64,000 nucleotides of DNA from Acanthamoeba castellanii str. Neff (taxonomy: Eukaryota; Discosea; Longamoebia; Acanthamoebidae). The stretch lies in NCBI RefSeq assembly GCF_000313135.1, contig NW_004457431.1, forward strand, positions 1 through 64,000, read 5' to 3'. The notes below the pieces were generated by a model. That model had not been told where the DNA came from. It did no database searches and was given only the letters and a program-made list of their open reading frames with translations. The stretch's first letter is position 1, and each line of letters starts with the position of its first letter. Below are positions 1 through 10,723 of this stretch, one piece after another. The position numbers and the translations under genes are program-made.

Positions 1-104
1 GAGGCGGCCGAAGAAGCCCTGCCTCTTGACGGGCGTTGACACGGTCGTGTTGTCGCTACGCCGAGCGGGACTGCGGGGGTGGTGGCTGCAACTGGTGTCG
101 ACAT
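1..104 (-). pseudogene. 5' end of a YccF-domain membrane protein gene, frameshifted, cut by the window edge
   Basis: Read on the minus strand from an ATG at 104, this is a near-copy of the first exon region of the intact gene at 10724-11350: both begin MSTP, share the Thr/Pro/Val-rich leader and then run into the same stretch TPVKRQGFFGRL. Relative to the intact copy one base is missing near position 51, so the frame breaks inside the leader. The rest of the gene lies outside the window. A TTTTTAA stretch at 202-208 sits where a TATA-like element would be for this strand. It could be a young pseudogene, or a functional gene with a sequence error. The identity to the 10.7 kb gene is seen directly; the pseudogene status is inferred. 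Confidence 0.6.
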
Positions 105-807
105 TTTGTGGAGTGTTGGTAGTGGGTGGCGGATAGGGTGGAGTGGGGCTGGGTTTGGGTGTGTTGGGCTGAGATGAACTGGTGTAAGTGAGTGAGGCCT
201 CTTTTTAAGGGGAATGGGATCAATCTGGAATTGGGTGGGTTATCAAGAACAGAGAAATTCAGCAGGAATTTGTGTTCACACTGTCCTCGTGGTCACATGA
301 GTTCCTGTCAGAATTCCTGCCATTGATCCCCTGGCACAGCGCTGCACTCCAGGAGCCGGCAGGGCGCCGTGAAATTGTCGCCTTCCTTGCTGTTTGCTTC
401 CCTCAATTACAGAGGGGTTGTACAAGTCCGCAAGGTTGGCTGCTGTTGCCTAGGTGGTTAGAGGAGACCAGCCGGGCACCTGCACCATCATGTTGTAGTG
501 GTTATCATGCAGGAGCTCTGTAAGCCAGCATTCACCCTTCGGCAAGACGCATTGCCATCCCTTTTCTGCACAACTCTACAACTTCGTCATCTTCCACGGA
601 CGCCAACTGGCGCCTGTTTTAGTGGGCTGGCATGCGTGGCCGCGGTGAGTTCACGCAGCTCCTCTTCGAGGAGGTACCAAGAGCGTGTGTGGTCGCTTGT
701 AAGCCCCAAAGACTTATGAAGCAAAATAAATCGCTGCTATCAAACATGTGAATAATAAACGACAGCTATCTATCGTGGATCTTTATGTTGGACGACAGAC
801 AGGATAC
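105..807. other. intergenic, no gene seen
   Basis: Holds the putative upstream region of the minus-strand YccF fragment and the 3' flank of the small secreted gene. Short open frames here have no recognisable content, and I see no RNA gene. Confidence 0.4.
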
Positions 808-1047
808 TTAGAAGAGGGCGGAGAAGAGGAAGAGGGGAGCGAGGCTCGAGGCGGCGGAGGTGTCGAGGTAGAACTCGTCCACGATGGCGCCGTTGGTGTT
901 GCCCACGAGGATGGGCGTCGGCGAGGGCACGCTCACGCTCTCGTCTCCGGCCAGCGCATTGGCGTTGTTGGCCGTGGTGACGGTCTGGGCGAAGGCGAGC
1001 GAGAGGCCGAGGAGGAAGAAGGCGATGGCGACGATCTGCTTGTTCAT
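808..1047 (-). CDS. 79-residue secreted, possibly GPI-anchored protein, copy 1
   Basis: Single exon. Residues 1-20 form a signal peptide (hydrophobic core AIAFFLLGLSLAFA, cleavage likely before QTV). A short Thr/Asn/Ser/Pro-rich central part follows, and the protein ends in a hydrophobic stretch (SSLAPLFLFSALF) with no charged tail, which resembles a GPI-attachment signal preceded by small residues. The gene at 9921-10160 on the other strand encodes the same protein with only three substitutions (S/W at 16, A/V near 29, I/N near 54). The two genes also share the bases just upstream of the ATG. Family unknown. A short surface or cyst-wall peptide is possible, but nothing proves it. Confidence 0.7.
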   Translation of the reverse strand: MNKQIVAIAFFLLGLSLAFAQTVTTANNANALAGDESVSVPSPTPILVGNTNGAIVDEFYLDTSAASSLAPLFLFSALF

Positions 1048-1339
1048 CTTGTTAAAGTTGGTGTTGGAGTAGGTTGTTGGTGGGAGTATGCTAGATGAGA
1101 AGCAAACTCAACTTGTTTCCGCTTTTGTAGTGACCGCAAGCAACTGGGATGCGGGCTGATTCCTGGCGGAGCGCCGGAAATCCTGGCGAGATATCACACC
1201 CAACACTCTTGATATTCTCCGTGGCAAGCGCTGGTCAACAAGCGCAAGCGTTGGCCATCGACGAAGTTGCGCCAAGTCAGATCACCACCACTCCAAATTT
1301 GACAGCCAACAGACGGAAAAAAAGTCTAAGGTCGGGATG

Positions 1340-1690
1340 GCCGCGGGAAGCGTGTGTCGGGCATCGCACCCTCCTCGCCCAGCTCTTCCCACACCCCTGT
1401 CCCACCGGTCATCCACGAGCGCCGGCGGAAGTGTGCCCCCCAGTCTCCACGAGGAGGTCGAACACATCGGCCTCACCAGTCTTGGCCGAGCACTCACTGA
1501 ACAAAGCTCCCCATTCCTCCGCCAGTCACTGCGTGGGCAGCCACGCTCGCGCTCACCACCGGCAAGTTTATGGCCGCGGCGTATCTGTGCCTCCAGTGCG
1601 GCGAAGCTCGCTCTGTTGCCGACGCTGTAGACCACCACAATGCCGCGGGCATCGCCGCACCAAAACGTGATCACTTTCTGTGCCGCACAA
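1340..1690 (-). pseudogene. relic of an F-box/GTPase family gene (GTPase part)
   Basis: On the minus strand two blocks of the GTPase domain remain recognisable. One matches the stretch after switch II (GIVVVYSVGNRASF, compare [13 protein letters not shown] in the intact copies). The other matches the last exon around the SAK motif, but its reading frame is displaced. The NKxD region between them is missing, and the frame is interrupted. The orientation matches the truncated copy at 5828-7590. It is the oldest-looking remnant of the family in the window. Confidence 0.6.
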
Positions 1691-2051
1691 CACAACGCAC
1701 AGGCGGCTCACGCTCAACTTGAGCGCTCTCTCTTCCGGTGGCAAGGGCACCAGTCTGGCCATAGACGCTGGTGTATTATCACAACACGCTTGATTTTATT
1801 TTTCACTTCATGCTGGTCAATTTTTTTCTGAGAGGCACACGGGGATTTTTGGAACGTGATTGACAGCTTATCCTCGAGGCTAATATCCGACATCATACCT
1901 GGTTGGTCGACCCTGAACGAATGGGCAGCCTGCGATCCGTTGCGCAAGTGCGGCTATTGGTCAGCCAACGGTAGCGGCAATATCGGCAACACAACAAAAC
2001 CAACTTCACTCCGCTCCGGAGACCTTTGCTCCTCTTCACCAGCTCCAGAAG
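1691..2051. other. intergenic, upstream of the GH5 gene
   Basis: Contains an A/T-rich stretch near 1790-1835 and no credible coding exon. It presumably carries the promoter and 5' leader of the plus-strand gene starting at 2052. Confidence 0.35.
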
Positions 2052-5000
2052 ATGAAGCTAATCCTCTGCCTGCTGACACTGTCCCTCATCGGTACCTCAC
2101 TTTTTCCTAAGAAAGCCTGCTTTCAACATATATAGACGACTCCCAACTCATGTATGTACATATATATATTACCCGTTGATCGCAGGCGTGATGGGCCAGC
2201 AGTACTTTGGTGTGAACGAGCCGGCCCTTGGCTTTTCGGCCGACAAGATTCCCGGCCAGCTGTGGTTCGACTTCCCGCTCATTCCGAACGAGTCCATCGA
2301 CTACTTCGCCGCCAAGGGCATGAACACCATCCGCGTGGGCCTCATCTGGGAGCGAGCCCAGCCCACCCTCTTCGGCGCCCTTGACTCCACCTACATCCAA
2401 TACCTGGTACTCCTCCACCGTTTTATTTGATGTATCTGATTGTATCTTAATTTCGGCTATTGCATGTTCATTGTTTCCGCAACATACTAAAAAAATGCAA
2501 ACAAAAACAAACAGACGGACAGTGTAAACTACGTGACCAACACGAAGGGCATGTACTGTCTGCTGGACCTGCACAACTACCACCGCTATCGCGACCAGGT
2601 GATCGGCTCGACCGCCGTGCCCTACACGGCGCTCACCGACGTGTGGCAGCGCCTGGCCACGCTCTACAAGGACAACCCGCGCATGATATGGGGCACCATG
2701 AACGAGCCCTACGGTATCACCTACCTCGCCGCCAAGCTCGGCGCCAACGCCGCCATCAAGGGCATCCGTGACGCCGGCGCCACTGTACGTCCCAACTATC
2801 CCTGTGCGGTGGTGAGTGTGCGTGTGGTCGCACACCATCAGGCTGACCACACAACATCAAAACAGCAACTGATCACGATCAGCGGCAATGACTACTCGAG
2901 CGTGTCCGGGTGGGTGGGCACCAACAGCGTGTGGATGGGTCCCTCCAACATCACCGATCCGCTCAACAACTGGTATGGATAGAGTGAAGATGAGATATAG
3001 AAGTTCTCATATCATTTTACTGATCAAGATGCCAATCAGGATGTACGAGATGCATCAGTACTTTGACAACCAGGGCGGCAGCACCGTCTGCGTGCCCACC
3101 TGGGACGTCGAGGGCAACTTTGCCGCTACCACCACCTGGGCTCGTAATAATGGAGTGTACGTTCTCCTCGTTCTGCTCTGAATCAGACTTCTGTTCCTCA
3201 CCCATGTGTGCTTCTCATCACGCAGTAAGATCTTCCTGGGCGAGTTCGGCCTCAACGACTCAGACCAGTGCATCGCCCTTCTCAACCGCATCATGACATT
3301 CCTTAAGGTGCCTCTTGAAATATTGTATTCACATTCTTGGAATTCCTGCTGATATACAGCAAACACTTGCGACCAGGCCAACAAAGATGTGTGGAACGGG
3401 TGGACCTGGTGGTCGGCCGGCCCGTGGTGGCCCGAGGACTACGTGAACCTCATCGAACCCATGACCGACGGCACTGACCGCAACCGCATCATGGGCATCC
3501 TCCAGGGCTACTTCCCCGCGGCGACCACGCCGAGCCCGACCAGCACCCGCACGCCGACGCCGTCGACCAGCCGCAGCCCGAGCCGCACGCCGACGCCGTC
3601 GACCACCCGCAGCCCGAGCCGTACGCCGACGCCGTCGACCACCCGCAGCCCGAGCCGTACGCCGACTCCCTCGACCAGCCGCGTGCCGAGCAGCGCCACG
3701 CCGTCAGTCAGCCGTGCTGCGAGCCCGTCGGCCTCCCGCGCTCCCGTCGTGACGGGCCGTCCGCAGTACTTTGGAGTGAACGAGGCCGCTTTGGGCCTCA
3801 CGCCCGACGTCCTGCCCGGCCAAGCGTGGGTCAACTACCCGCTCATCAGCGAGGCCTCGCTGGACTACTTCGCGTCCAAGCGCATGAACACCATCCGCGT
3901 GCCCATCACCTGGGAACGCCTTCAGCCCACCCTCAACGGCGCCCTCGACACCACCTACCTCGGCTACCTCGTACGTGTCATCGTTGTGCGTGTGCGTGTG
4001 CGGTGGTGCATGTGCGTGTGCGGTGGTGCATGTGCGTTTGCTTGTGCGGTGGTTGTGCGGTAGCCTGATGATGTGCTATATTTGTTGCAGACGTCGAGTG
4101 TGAACTACATCACGAACACGAAGGGCATGTACTGCGTGATCGACATCCACAACTACCACCGCTATCGGGGCCAGCTGCTCGGCTCGGCGGCCGTGCCGTA
4201 CAACACCATCACCAACCTGTGGTACCGCCTGGCCGGCCTCTTCAAGACCAACCCTCGCGTAATCTTCGGCACCATGAACCAGCCCTACGGCGTGTCCTAC
4301 CTGGACGCCCTGCTGGGCGCCAACGCCGCCATCGCCGGCGTCCGCGGTGCCGGCGCCACTGTACACCTCCCCTCTCTTTACTCAGCACATCAGAACACTT
4401 GCTAACCGCACTCGCACATGACAGCAACCCGTCACGATCAGTGGCAGCGACTACTCGGCGGTGAGCTCGTGGGTGGGCACCAACAGTCTGTGGCTGGGTC
4501 CGGGCAACATCACCGACCCGCTCAACAACTTCATGTACGCCAAGCCGCATCATTACCAACTCGCCGCCTACATGAAGTTTAACCTTTCACCTACATCCAG
4601 GTACGAGATGCACCAGTTCTTCGACGGCCAGGGCGGCACCACCGTGTGCCAGCCGGACATCAACGTCGACGCCCTGTTCGGCGGCGTGACCCAATGGGCG
4701 CGCTCGCTCGGCGTGTACGCCCCCTCACACCACCACATCATTGTACATAGTGTTAGTTGTCTCATGCAACTGTGTGCAGTAAGGTGTTCTTGGGTTCGTT
4801 CGGCATCAACGACTCGGATCAATGCCTGCCGCTGCTCAACCGGCTCATGACTTACATCAATGTACGTGGACGACGATAGTCGCCTTGTGCGTGTAGCCCA
4901 GATCTTGATACTCACTCCTTTACCTTCATGTGCGACAGGCCAACAAGGACGTGTGGAACGGCTGGACCTGGTGGGCGGCTGGTCCCTGGTGGGGCAACTA

Positions 5001-5076
5001 CATCTACCTCCTCGAACCCAACTCCGATGGGACCGACCCCAACCGCCTCATGGCCAACCTCCAGAACTACTTCTGA
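2052..5076 (+). CDS. secreted bimodular GH5 endoglucanase-like protein; second module lacks both catalytic Glu
   Basis: Twelve exons (2052-2091, 2186-2406, 2515-2784, 2866-2972, 3040-3156, 3226-3307, 3377-3970, 4091-4360, 4425-4534, 4601-4714, 4780-4861, 4939-5076) give 714 residues. A signal peptide ([13 protein letters not shown]) leads into two GH5 (beta/alpha)8 modules joined by a Ser/Thr/Pro-rich linker. The two modules share intron positions, so the gene arose by internal duplication. Module 1 keeps the acid/base Glu151 in TMNEPYG and the nucleophile Glu258 in LGEFG. In module 2 these become Gln541 (TMNQPYG) and Ser648 (LGSFG). Substrate-side aromatics such as WNGWTWW are kept in both. 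Module 1 probably cleaves beta-1,4-glucan, from bacterial or plant food or the amoeba's own cyst wall. Module 2 is probably a non-catalytic glucan-binding pseudo-domain. The exact substrate is inferred. Confidence 0.92.
3528..3690 (+). repeat. 36-bp tandem repeat encoding the Pro/Ser/Thr linker between GH5 modules
   Basis: About four head-to-tail units of 36 bp encode the repeating peptide [12 protein letters not shown]. The repeat is coding and in frame, so gain or loss of units only changes linker length. Such linkers are usually O-glycosylated in secreted cellulases. Confidence 0.8.
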
Positions 5077-5139
5077 TGACCTTCTTTCGGCATGAACAAC
5101 ATTGAATAACAATTTTGAATATGTTGAGTATCCAGGTTG

Positions 5140-5480
5140 GCATTCCTCCGTTGTGTTTTTTTCGTGGTGGTGCTGGTGTGTGGGAAGAGCTGGGCGAGGA
5201 GGACCTCGCTGAGCACGTGTGCCAGCGTTGCCATGTGCGCCATCTAGTTGTACCTGAGGCCTTGAGCTCAGTCACAGCACATCTGGCCAAGGCCAAGTCA
5301 ATCTTGTTGCCCACCAGCACCACATACCTTCCTGAGCGGGTGGCATTATACCTTTTAATTGAGACACATGGCCCAAGGTGTGCATGCTATCAATCAGCAC
5401 CATGTATCCGTCAGACTCACCAACATCCTCTACATTCCAGTTGCATAAGAACCTCGTCTCACCCAACTGCACTTTGCTGG
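5140..5480 (-). pseudogene. second relic of an F-box/GTPase family gene
   Basis: Minus-strand remnants are in family order: VQLGETRF (degenerate switch II region), GYMVLIDS (beta strand after switch II), VLVGNKIDLA (NKxD guanine-specificity motif), then the tail block MAHMATLAHVLSEVLLAQLF. The SAK exon is missing and the frames do not join. It lies directly downstream of the truncated copy A and in the same orientation, as expected for a decayed tandem duplicate. Confidence 0.7.
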
Positions 5481-5827
5481 GTTAAGGCTCTCTTGGTCTC
5501 CTGCACCAAGACTCTATAGTGACAATCAGTGTGCAATAACCCTGGCCTGCATTCCATCCACACACCAAGCATTTCAAAGTTAAGGCCACTTGTGCAAGAC
5601 CACCCCCAGCAGCATAGCCAATGGCATCTACTGCCCAACCCAGCAGATGATCACCAACCTGCTGACAAAGGCACAGTGATCATCAACTGACCAACTCCCA
5701 GCAACCAAAAACAGACAGAAACACACAAACACACAAACACATCTTCTGTCACAAATACATCTCTCTTCACACAGCCACCACCGCCTGCAACAGTTTGACG
5801 TCTCTGTTGAGCTGGAGAGTAAAATCA
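5481..5827. other. intergenic spacer
   Basis: Lies between the relic and the stop codon of copy A. A/C-rich, with CACAAACA-type simple sequence near 5710-5750. No gene seen. Confidence 0.4.
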
Positions 5828-7590
5828 CTACTGGAGGGCACATCTTTGTGTCTGCTGGGCGCTGGCTCCTGCGGTGGTGCTGGTGGCTGGGTCTGGAAAG
5901 AGCTGGGCGAGGAGGGCCTCGCTGGGCACGTGTGCCGGAGTGGCCATGTGCGCCACGCGCTGCCAGCCGCGCATGAGGCAATCCACAAGGAGGTCGAACG
6001 CCTCGGCCACGCCCTCGCCCGTCTTGGCCGAGCACTCGCAGAACAACACACCCAACTCCTCCGCCTTCTGCCTGCCATTGCGCATACCATGTGCCCAAAC
6101 CACAAGCAAGTTCACTTCTTAGTGAAGGAAATCAGAACAAACAAGCAAATAAATGACAAGAGAACTTTCAGGACTTTACCTGGCCTCGAGCTCGGTCACG
6201 GCGCGCTTCGTCGAGGCCAGGTCGGTCTTGTTGCCCACCAGTATCGCATGTGTATCATCCGGCGCGTACCTGCGGCGGTGGCCATGCATGGCGATATGAG
6301 CCTGAGGATATGGATCAAGGTGTCATTGTACCTGGCTAGTTCTGCCATCCACATCGTGACATTGTCGAAGCTCGGCCTGTCGGCGATGTCGTAGACCACC
6401 ACTGCACCGTGCGCCTGGCGGAAGTACATCGGCGGCGTCGCTCTGAATCGATCGGATCCGCCTGTGTCCCACAATTGCACCTGGACATTCCAACGTGTAA
6501 GACAACATGCCATCAACTCGCGCCATTCCACGTCCATTTAAATGGAGCATCGCTACCCACCTGGATATGAAGGTCATGCCACTTCACACAGCGGCACTCT
6601 AATGTCGCGCCGATGGTGGGGGTATGATCAGTATAACGGTCACCAACATAACGGCGCAGGAATGCCGTTTTTCCTACCCCGCTGTTGTGTGGCGTGTGGC
6701 GTGCGACGTGCGTCAGAGATGTTGTCCAGGAGGAGGTGGAAAAGCAACGTAGGCCGTACCACTCGCCCAGCATGATCACTCTAGCCGAGTAGTCGTACTG
6801 GCTATCCGCTCCCATGGCGGGTGGGAGAGAAGGCGCTCTGTCGCGTCTCCCCTGTCTGTGAACACCAACAGACATGGGTGTGAGGTAAGCGCGTGAGTGT
6901 CGGTTGGTTGATTGGCGTACTACTTTCTGCAACATGTTAGAACGTGCCTGAACTGTGAGACGGCGGCGCGCAGCCACCGCATGTAGGCGCCCTTCCATCC
7001 GCCCCTGATTCGTGTTGTGTTTCGACATGTCAACGGTCATGTCGTGTGGTGTGCGAAAAAGAAAGAGCCAACCAACCTGATGGCGGGGTGGTCGGCCCAC
7101 GATGGGTGGCCAAGCGGCCTCCACAGGACGTCGTCCCGGCTCACCGCCGCCAACGCTCGGCTTGCCTGTTTTCTTTAGTTTGGCCATACGTTTGGTATCA
7201 CCTCCCGTTGTCAATGGTGCGTCGAGTACCAAGGAGATGGAGCAGAGGTCGCGCGCGTTGGCCACGAACGACAGCATGTGCACCACCACTTCCTGTCAAG
7301 CAGCAGCCAGTGTTGTCAATATTTGCACTTTTTGGCTCTTCGACATGGCAATCAAGGAGTGGGGCACGCACCGGAGGCAGACTCCAGAGACCCGCCTGTT
7401 GTTCGTCCCCCGTCCTGGCCATCAAACATTAACACCCACTTCATAGTGGAATTCAAAAAAATGGGGGGGTGCACCAGCCAAGGTGTAAGTGGGGTGGGCT
7501 ATTGCCCCAAAGCTGCCTTACACGCTGCACCCCAGCAGCCACCGCCCTCAGCAAAGTCGAAGGGGGCCTTCTTCCTCCTGCTCCATGCAG
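5828..7590 (-). pseudogene. family copy A: F-box/GTPase with CaaX, ankyrin exons mostly lost
   Basis: From the 5' side (high coordinates), the first-exon block ending in the LGWC region is degraded at about 7480-7590. Ankyrin exons 2-4 are missing, and only the last few codons of the final ankyrin exon (SLPP) remain near 7390-7425. The F-box exons (VVVHMLSFVANARDLC, then the SRDD/LW block) and all GTPase motifs follow: P-loop GECGVGKT, switch I TPTIG, G3 WDTGGSD, NKTD near 6215-6235, SAKTG, and a C-terminal CALQ CaaX box ending at 5828. The GTPase half is open across normal introns, so a shortened F-box/GTPase protein might still be made, but no clear start codon is visible. Called a pseudogene with reservation. 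Confidence 0.65.
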
Positions 7591-7774
7591 CCCTTCGCTT
7601 TCTTTTTTGGCTCTCTTTTTTAATTTACTATTTTGATAATTAAACTGCGCATTTTCATTGGCCGGGTGAAATGGGTTGGGGTGGGGTCCTGCGCCGCAAC
7701 AGACTCTCCGAACAAGAGTCTTAACTACGATTGTCGCTCTCACTACTGTATTACAAGATCTTTGTTGTTAGTTA
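7591..7774. other. short spacer between copy A and the glycoside hydrolase gene
   Basis: A/T-rich around 7615-7640. It should hold the 3' end of the leftward gene at 7775-9405. No gene seen. Confidence 0.35.
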
Positions 7775-9405
7775 CTACAAAGACATGTGCCACCATGCGC
7801 TTGACACGAGGCTCGCTCCGCCGGACGTGTCTGTCTCTTCCACCTCGAGCACCAACACGTGGTCAGGCACCATGAGCGAGATGCGGCTCTCGTGGGTGAA
7901 GGTCGACCGGCCGTCGACCGAGTAGGCGCCGCTCAGGCCCGGTCCGTCGTGGGGCGCATACACGCGCACGGTGTAGCGGTCCGGCGGCAGGCTCAGCACG
8001 GTGGGCATGCGCGGGGGGTAGATCTGTCGGTGCGGCTGAGTCTTGGTGTCTTCATCAGAGATCTCGTGCCACAGAAGAAGAAGGAGCAGGCCATCGGGCT
8101 TCTGGAGCAGGAGGTGGTGCACGTAGTCGGTCCGGTCCCAGCTGCCGACGGCGCTGACGTTGAGGCTGAAGTCGAGCGAGCCCAGCTCGTAGGTAGGGGG
8201 CCGCAGCTGACCGGCAGAGGGCGCCCACGCGCTGCGGAGGAGGGTCATCATGTTCTTCAGGGCCGTGTAGCTGGGCTTGGCCGAGTAGTTGGAGTAGAGG
8301 AGGCCGAAGTTGGACTCGTGGGCGGTCGGTTGGTCGTGCTGGTCCACCAGCTCGTAGACGCAGGTGCGTCGGATGCCCAGGCGGAAGTACTCGGTGAAGA
8401 TGCGGTTGGTGTAGAGGCCTTGGGCGCGGATCGAGGTGCCCATGCCGCCCTGCTCGGTCGAGTAGCCGGTCTCCGTGGCGAACCAGGGCCGATTGGGGTA
8501 GTAGGCCTTGGCCTGATTCCAGTTGGTGGGGAACTGGTCCAAGTTGGTCGATGGCTGATCGATGGAGGGGGATAAGAAGGGTAATCGACTGACATTCTGT
8601 ACATAAATGCAGAAGTATGTGGAATATGGTACCTGGTTGCTGTTGTAGAAGTAGCGGGTGATGTTGCCATAGGACTGGAAGGTATCTGTGAGCCAGTTGC
8701 CGTTGAAGGGGTAGGGGTGCATGTCACCAAAGTCGACCCACTGGCTGCAGCAGTTGGCCGGCAGGACGGCCCAGATCGCCAGCGGCGCGCCGATGATCCA
8801 CCTGTCCTTGAAGAAGGAGTCCTGGCGCAGGAGCGTGTACATGTCCCTCATGTACTCCATCGTCCCGTTAGGGAAGCCCTTGCCATTGTAGGTCTGGCGT
8901 TGATGTCAGGTTAGCCAATGCCTGACAATGCAACCCCAAGAATGTGTGGAATGTCATCATTTGGACAACGTACGATGTTCTTCTGAGGCCACGTGCCATC
9001 GGGCTCGTTAATGCCCATGATGGCGTCGACCAGCAGTCCGTCGTTGATGGCCGTTTTGATCTTTTGGACCACCTGGCGGGTGCTGTTGATGTTGCTGTCC
9101 GTGTTCCACGCCAGTTCGAAGACGCCGTAGTTCATCTTGATGCCCTTGGCCGCGAGCTGGAGCGCCACGCCGGGCGAGTCGTCGCGCACGTTGTGGATGC
9201 CGGCGTCGGCCAGCAGCTGGATCAGTTGGGTCTGGTTCGTCGTGTAGGCGGTGCCAGCAAAGCGGAAGTGGGTGTTGACGCAGACGCTGTCGACAAACAG
9301 GTCGGCGGACTGCGCCTTCTGTACGAGCGCCCCGCAGCGTGGGGAGATGAAGAAGACGAAGCACAACGCAGCGACAAGGCAGCCCCTCTTCGAGAGCTGC
9401 GGCAT
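7775..9405 (-). CDS. secreted clan-A-like glycoside hydrolase
   Basis: Exon 1 is 9405-8974; exon 2 starts at 8893 and runs to the stop at 7775. A 78-bp segment (8632-8555) has intron-like ends but stays in frame, so it may be a retained or absent intron. The N-terminal signal peptide has the core LVAALCFVFFI. The body has the order expected of a (beta/alpha)8 hydrolase: HNVRDDSPG early, GINEPDG (candidate acid/base Glu), FGDMHPYPF, ATETGYST (candidate nucleophile Glu), RRTCVYELVDQ and SYTALKNMM. A beta-rich C-terminal part follows. It resembles bacterial-type putative cellulases/calcium-binding hydrolases; the family number and substrate cannot be fixed by eye. It neighbours the GH5 gene, suggesting a shared role in polysaccharide digestion or cyst-wall turnover. 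Confidence 0.8.
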
Positions 9406-9920
9406 GTTGTGATGGTGCGGCTAGCAACTAAATCAATTTCTTTCCCGATCATTTATTGGCCCCCGTAGCTCCAGTGAGAAGATCGGAATGTGTGTTATTC
9501 GCCACATGGCGCTGATTGGGCAATTGGGGCACCAACCTCGGGGGAGGGGTTGAGCGCAAAAAACAGTACGTAGTTGTTCACCTCTTCGAAGGTCGGCGAT
9601 GTAGTCGACCAGCGCTGCAAGTCAGCAGCCACAGCCCCAGGACCCCCACTCCGCCACGGTGTCTCCTTTGCTCTTTGTGAATTTTCAAGCTTCAGGCCCG
9701 GTACCGCAGACCCCTGCGTTTTGCGTTTCGGCATGGTAGGCATGAAGGCAACATGGAAATTTAGGTGTGAGGTTTCACCAGTATATCCAGATCTTGTACC
9801 AGGTTTGGCTCGCTTTCACGTTCCTGGCCCTGCAATAAAAGCCTCAGCGTGGCTTCACTTTGAGTTCACACTACAATCGCATTATTCAACAAACTTCACA
9901 CCAACACCAACTTTAACAAG
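9406..9920. other. intergenic between divergent secreted-protein genes
   Basis: Separates the start of the leftward hydrolase gene and the rightward 79-residue secreted protein gene. A GCAATAAAAG stretch at about 9832-9841 lies some 80 bp before the ATG at 9921 and is a TATA-like candidate. No coding exon recognised. Confidence 0.4.
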
Positions 9921-10160
9921 ATGAACAAGCAGATCGTCGCCATCGCCTTCTTCCTCCTCGGCCTCTGGCTCGCCTTCGCCCAGACCGTCACCACGGCCAA
10001 CAACGTCAATGCGCTGGCCGGAGACGAGAGCGTGAGCGTGCCCTCGCCGACGCCCATCCTCGTGGGCAACACCAACGGCGCCAACGTGGACGAGTTCTAC
10101 CTCGACACCTCCGCCGCCTCGAGCCTCGCTCCCCTCTTCCTCTTCTCCGCCCTCTTCTAA
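9921..10160 (+). CDS. 79-residue secreted, possibly GPI-anchored protein, copy 2
   Basis: Single-exon twin of 808-1047 on the opposite strand, 76 of 79 residues identical. It has a signal peptide, a central Thr/Asn-rich stretch with PSPTPILVGNTNGA, an acidic VDEFYLD segment and a hydrophobic C-terminus (SLAPLFLFSALF) that could direct GPI attachment. The start codon is preceded by the same CACCAACTTTAACAAG leader as copy 1. It sits upstream of the YccF gene in the same order as copy 1, so the two genes were duplicated as a unit. Function unknown. Confidence 0.72.
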   Translation: MNKQIVAIAFFLLGLWLAFAQTVTTANNVNALAGDESVSVPSPTPILVGNTNGANVDEFYLDTSAASSLAPLFLFSALF

Positions 10161-10610
10161 ACATGAAGGCAAACCTTGTGTCCTCCGCTCTTTGAAACAA
10201 ATGAACAGCGCCTAATTAAATTCCTTCTTTGGTGGTACCCAACTTTGTTCGCCAGCGATCAAGAGTGAAGAAGGGGAATGGCATCGCCTGGTCATTTTAA
10301 CTAAGAGTCCTTCTCATGTAAATGAAAAGCATCACACAGTCCTTGTTCGCGCCCCGGTTTCCGTCGATCCACCGTTGATGGTTTCCGCGTACTTCACCTC
10401 TCCAGAACCAGTTCTTCGCCGCACCCTAAACTACGGCAAGTGCGGGACCACACCACTACACGAGGAGTTCTGGGGTACTGTTTGGGGTAGGTTCTTTCGC
10501 GAGCGACCTCAGAGGCTGGATGTCAGTTTTAGCCTGAAATTTCGCTAGCATTTCTCCCATTCAGTGGTCCACCTGGTCAAGCTCACACCTCGGACCTCAG
10601 ATTGATCCTC

Positions 10611-10619
10611 TTTATAAAG
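10611..10619 (+). promoter_or_regulatory. TATA box of the YccF gene
   Basis: TTTATAAAG lies about 105 bp before the ATG at 10724. A purine-poor, A/C-rich leader follows, typical of a 5' untranslated region. It is the clearest TATA element in the window. Confidence 0.6.
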
Positions 10620-10723
10620 TCCCACTACCAACGCCAATAATCATTATACCTTTACAATCCACTACCAACAACCAGCCCTCTGCTCCTTCCTCTTCCCACT
10701 TCGCTGACTCCTTCCCACACAAA

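Noticed and set aside
748..1098. Long plus-strand open frame opposite the small secreted gene
   Set aside because: It is the antisense shadow of the 808-1047 gene, which has a signal peptide and a paralogue at 9921; the plus-strand frame has low-complexity Glu/Gly content only.
7859..8575. 238-codon plus-strand frame
   Set aside because: Antisense of the glycoside hydrolase gene; G/C third-position bias keeps the opposite strand open.
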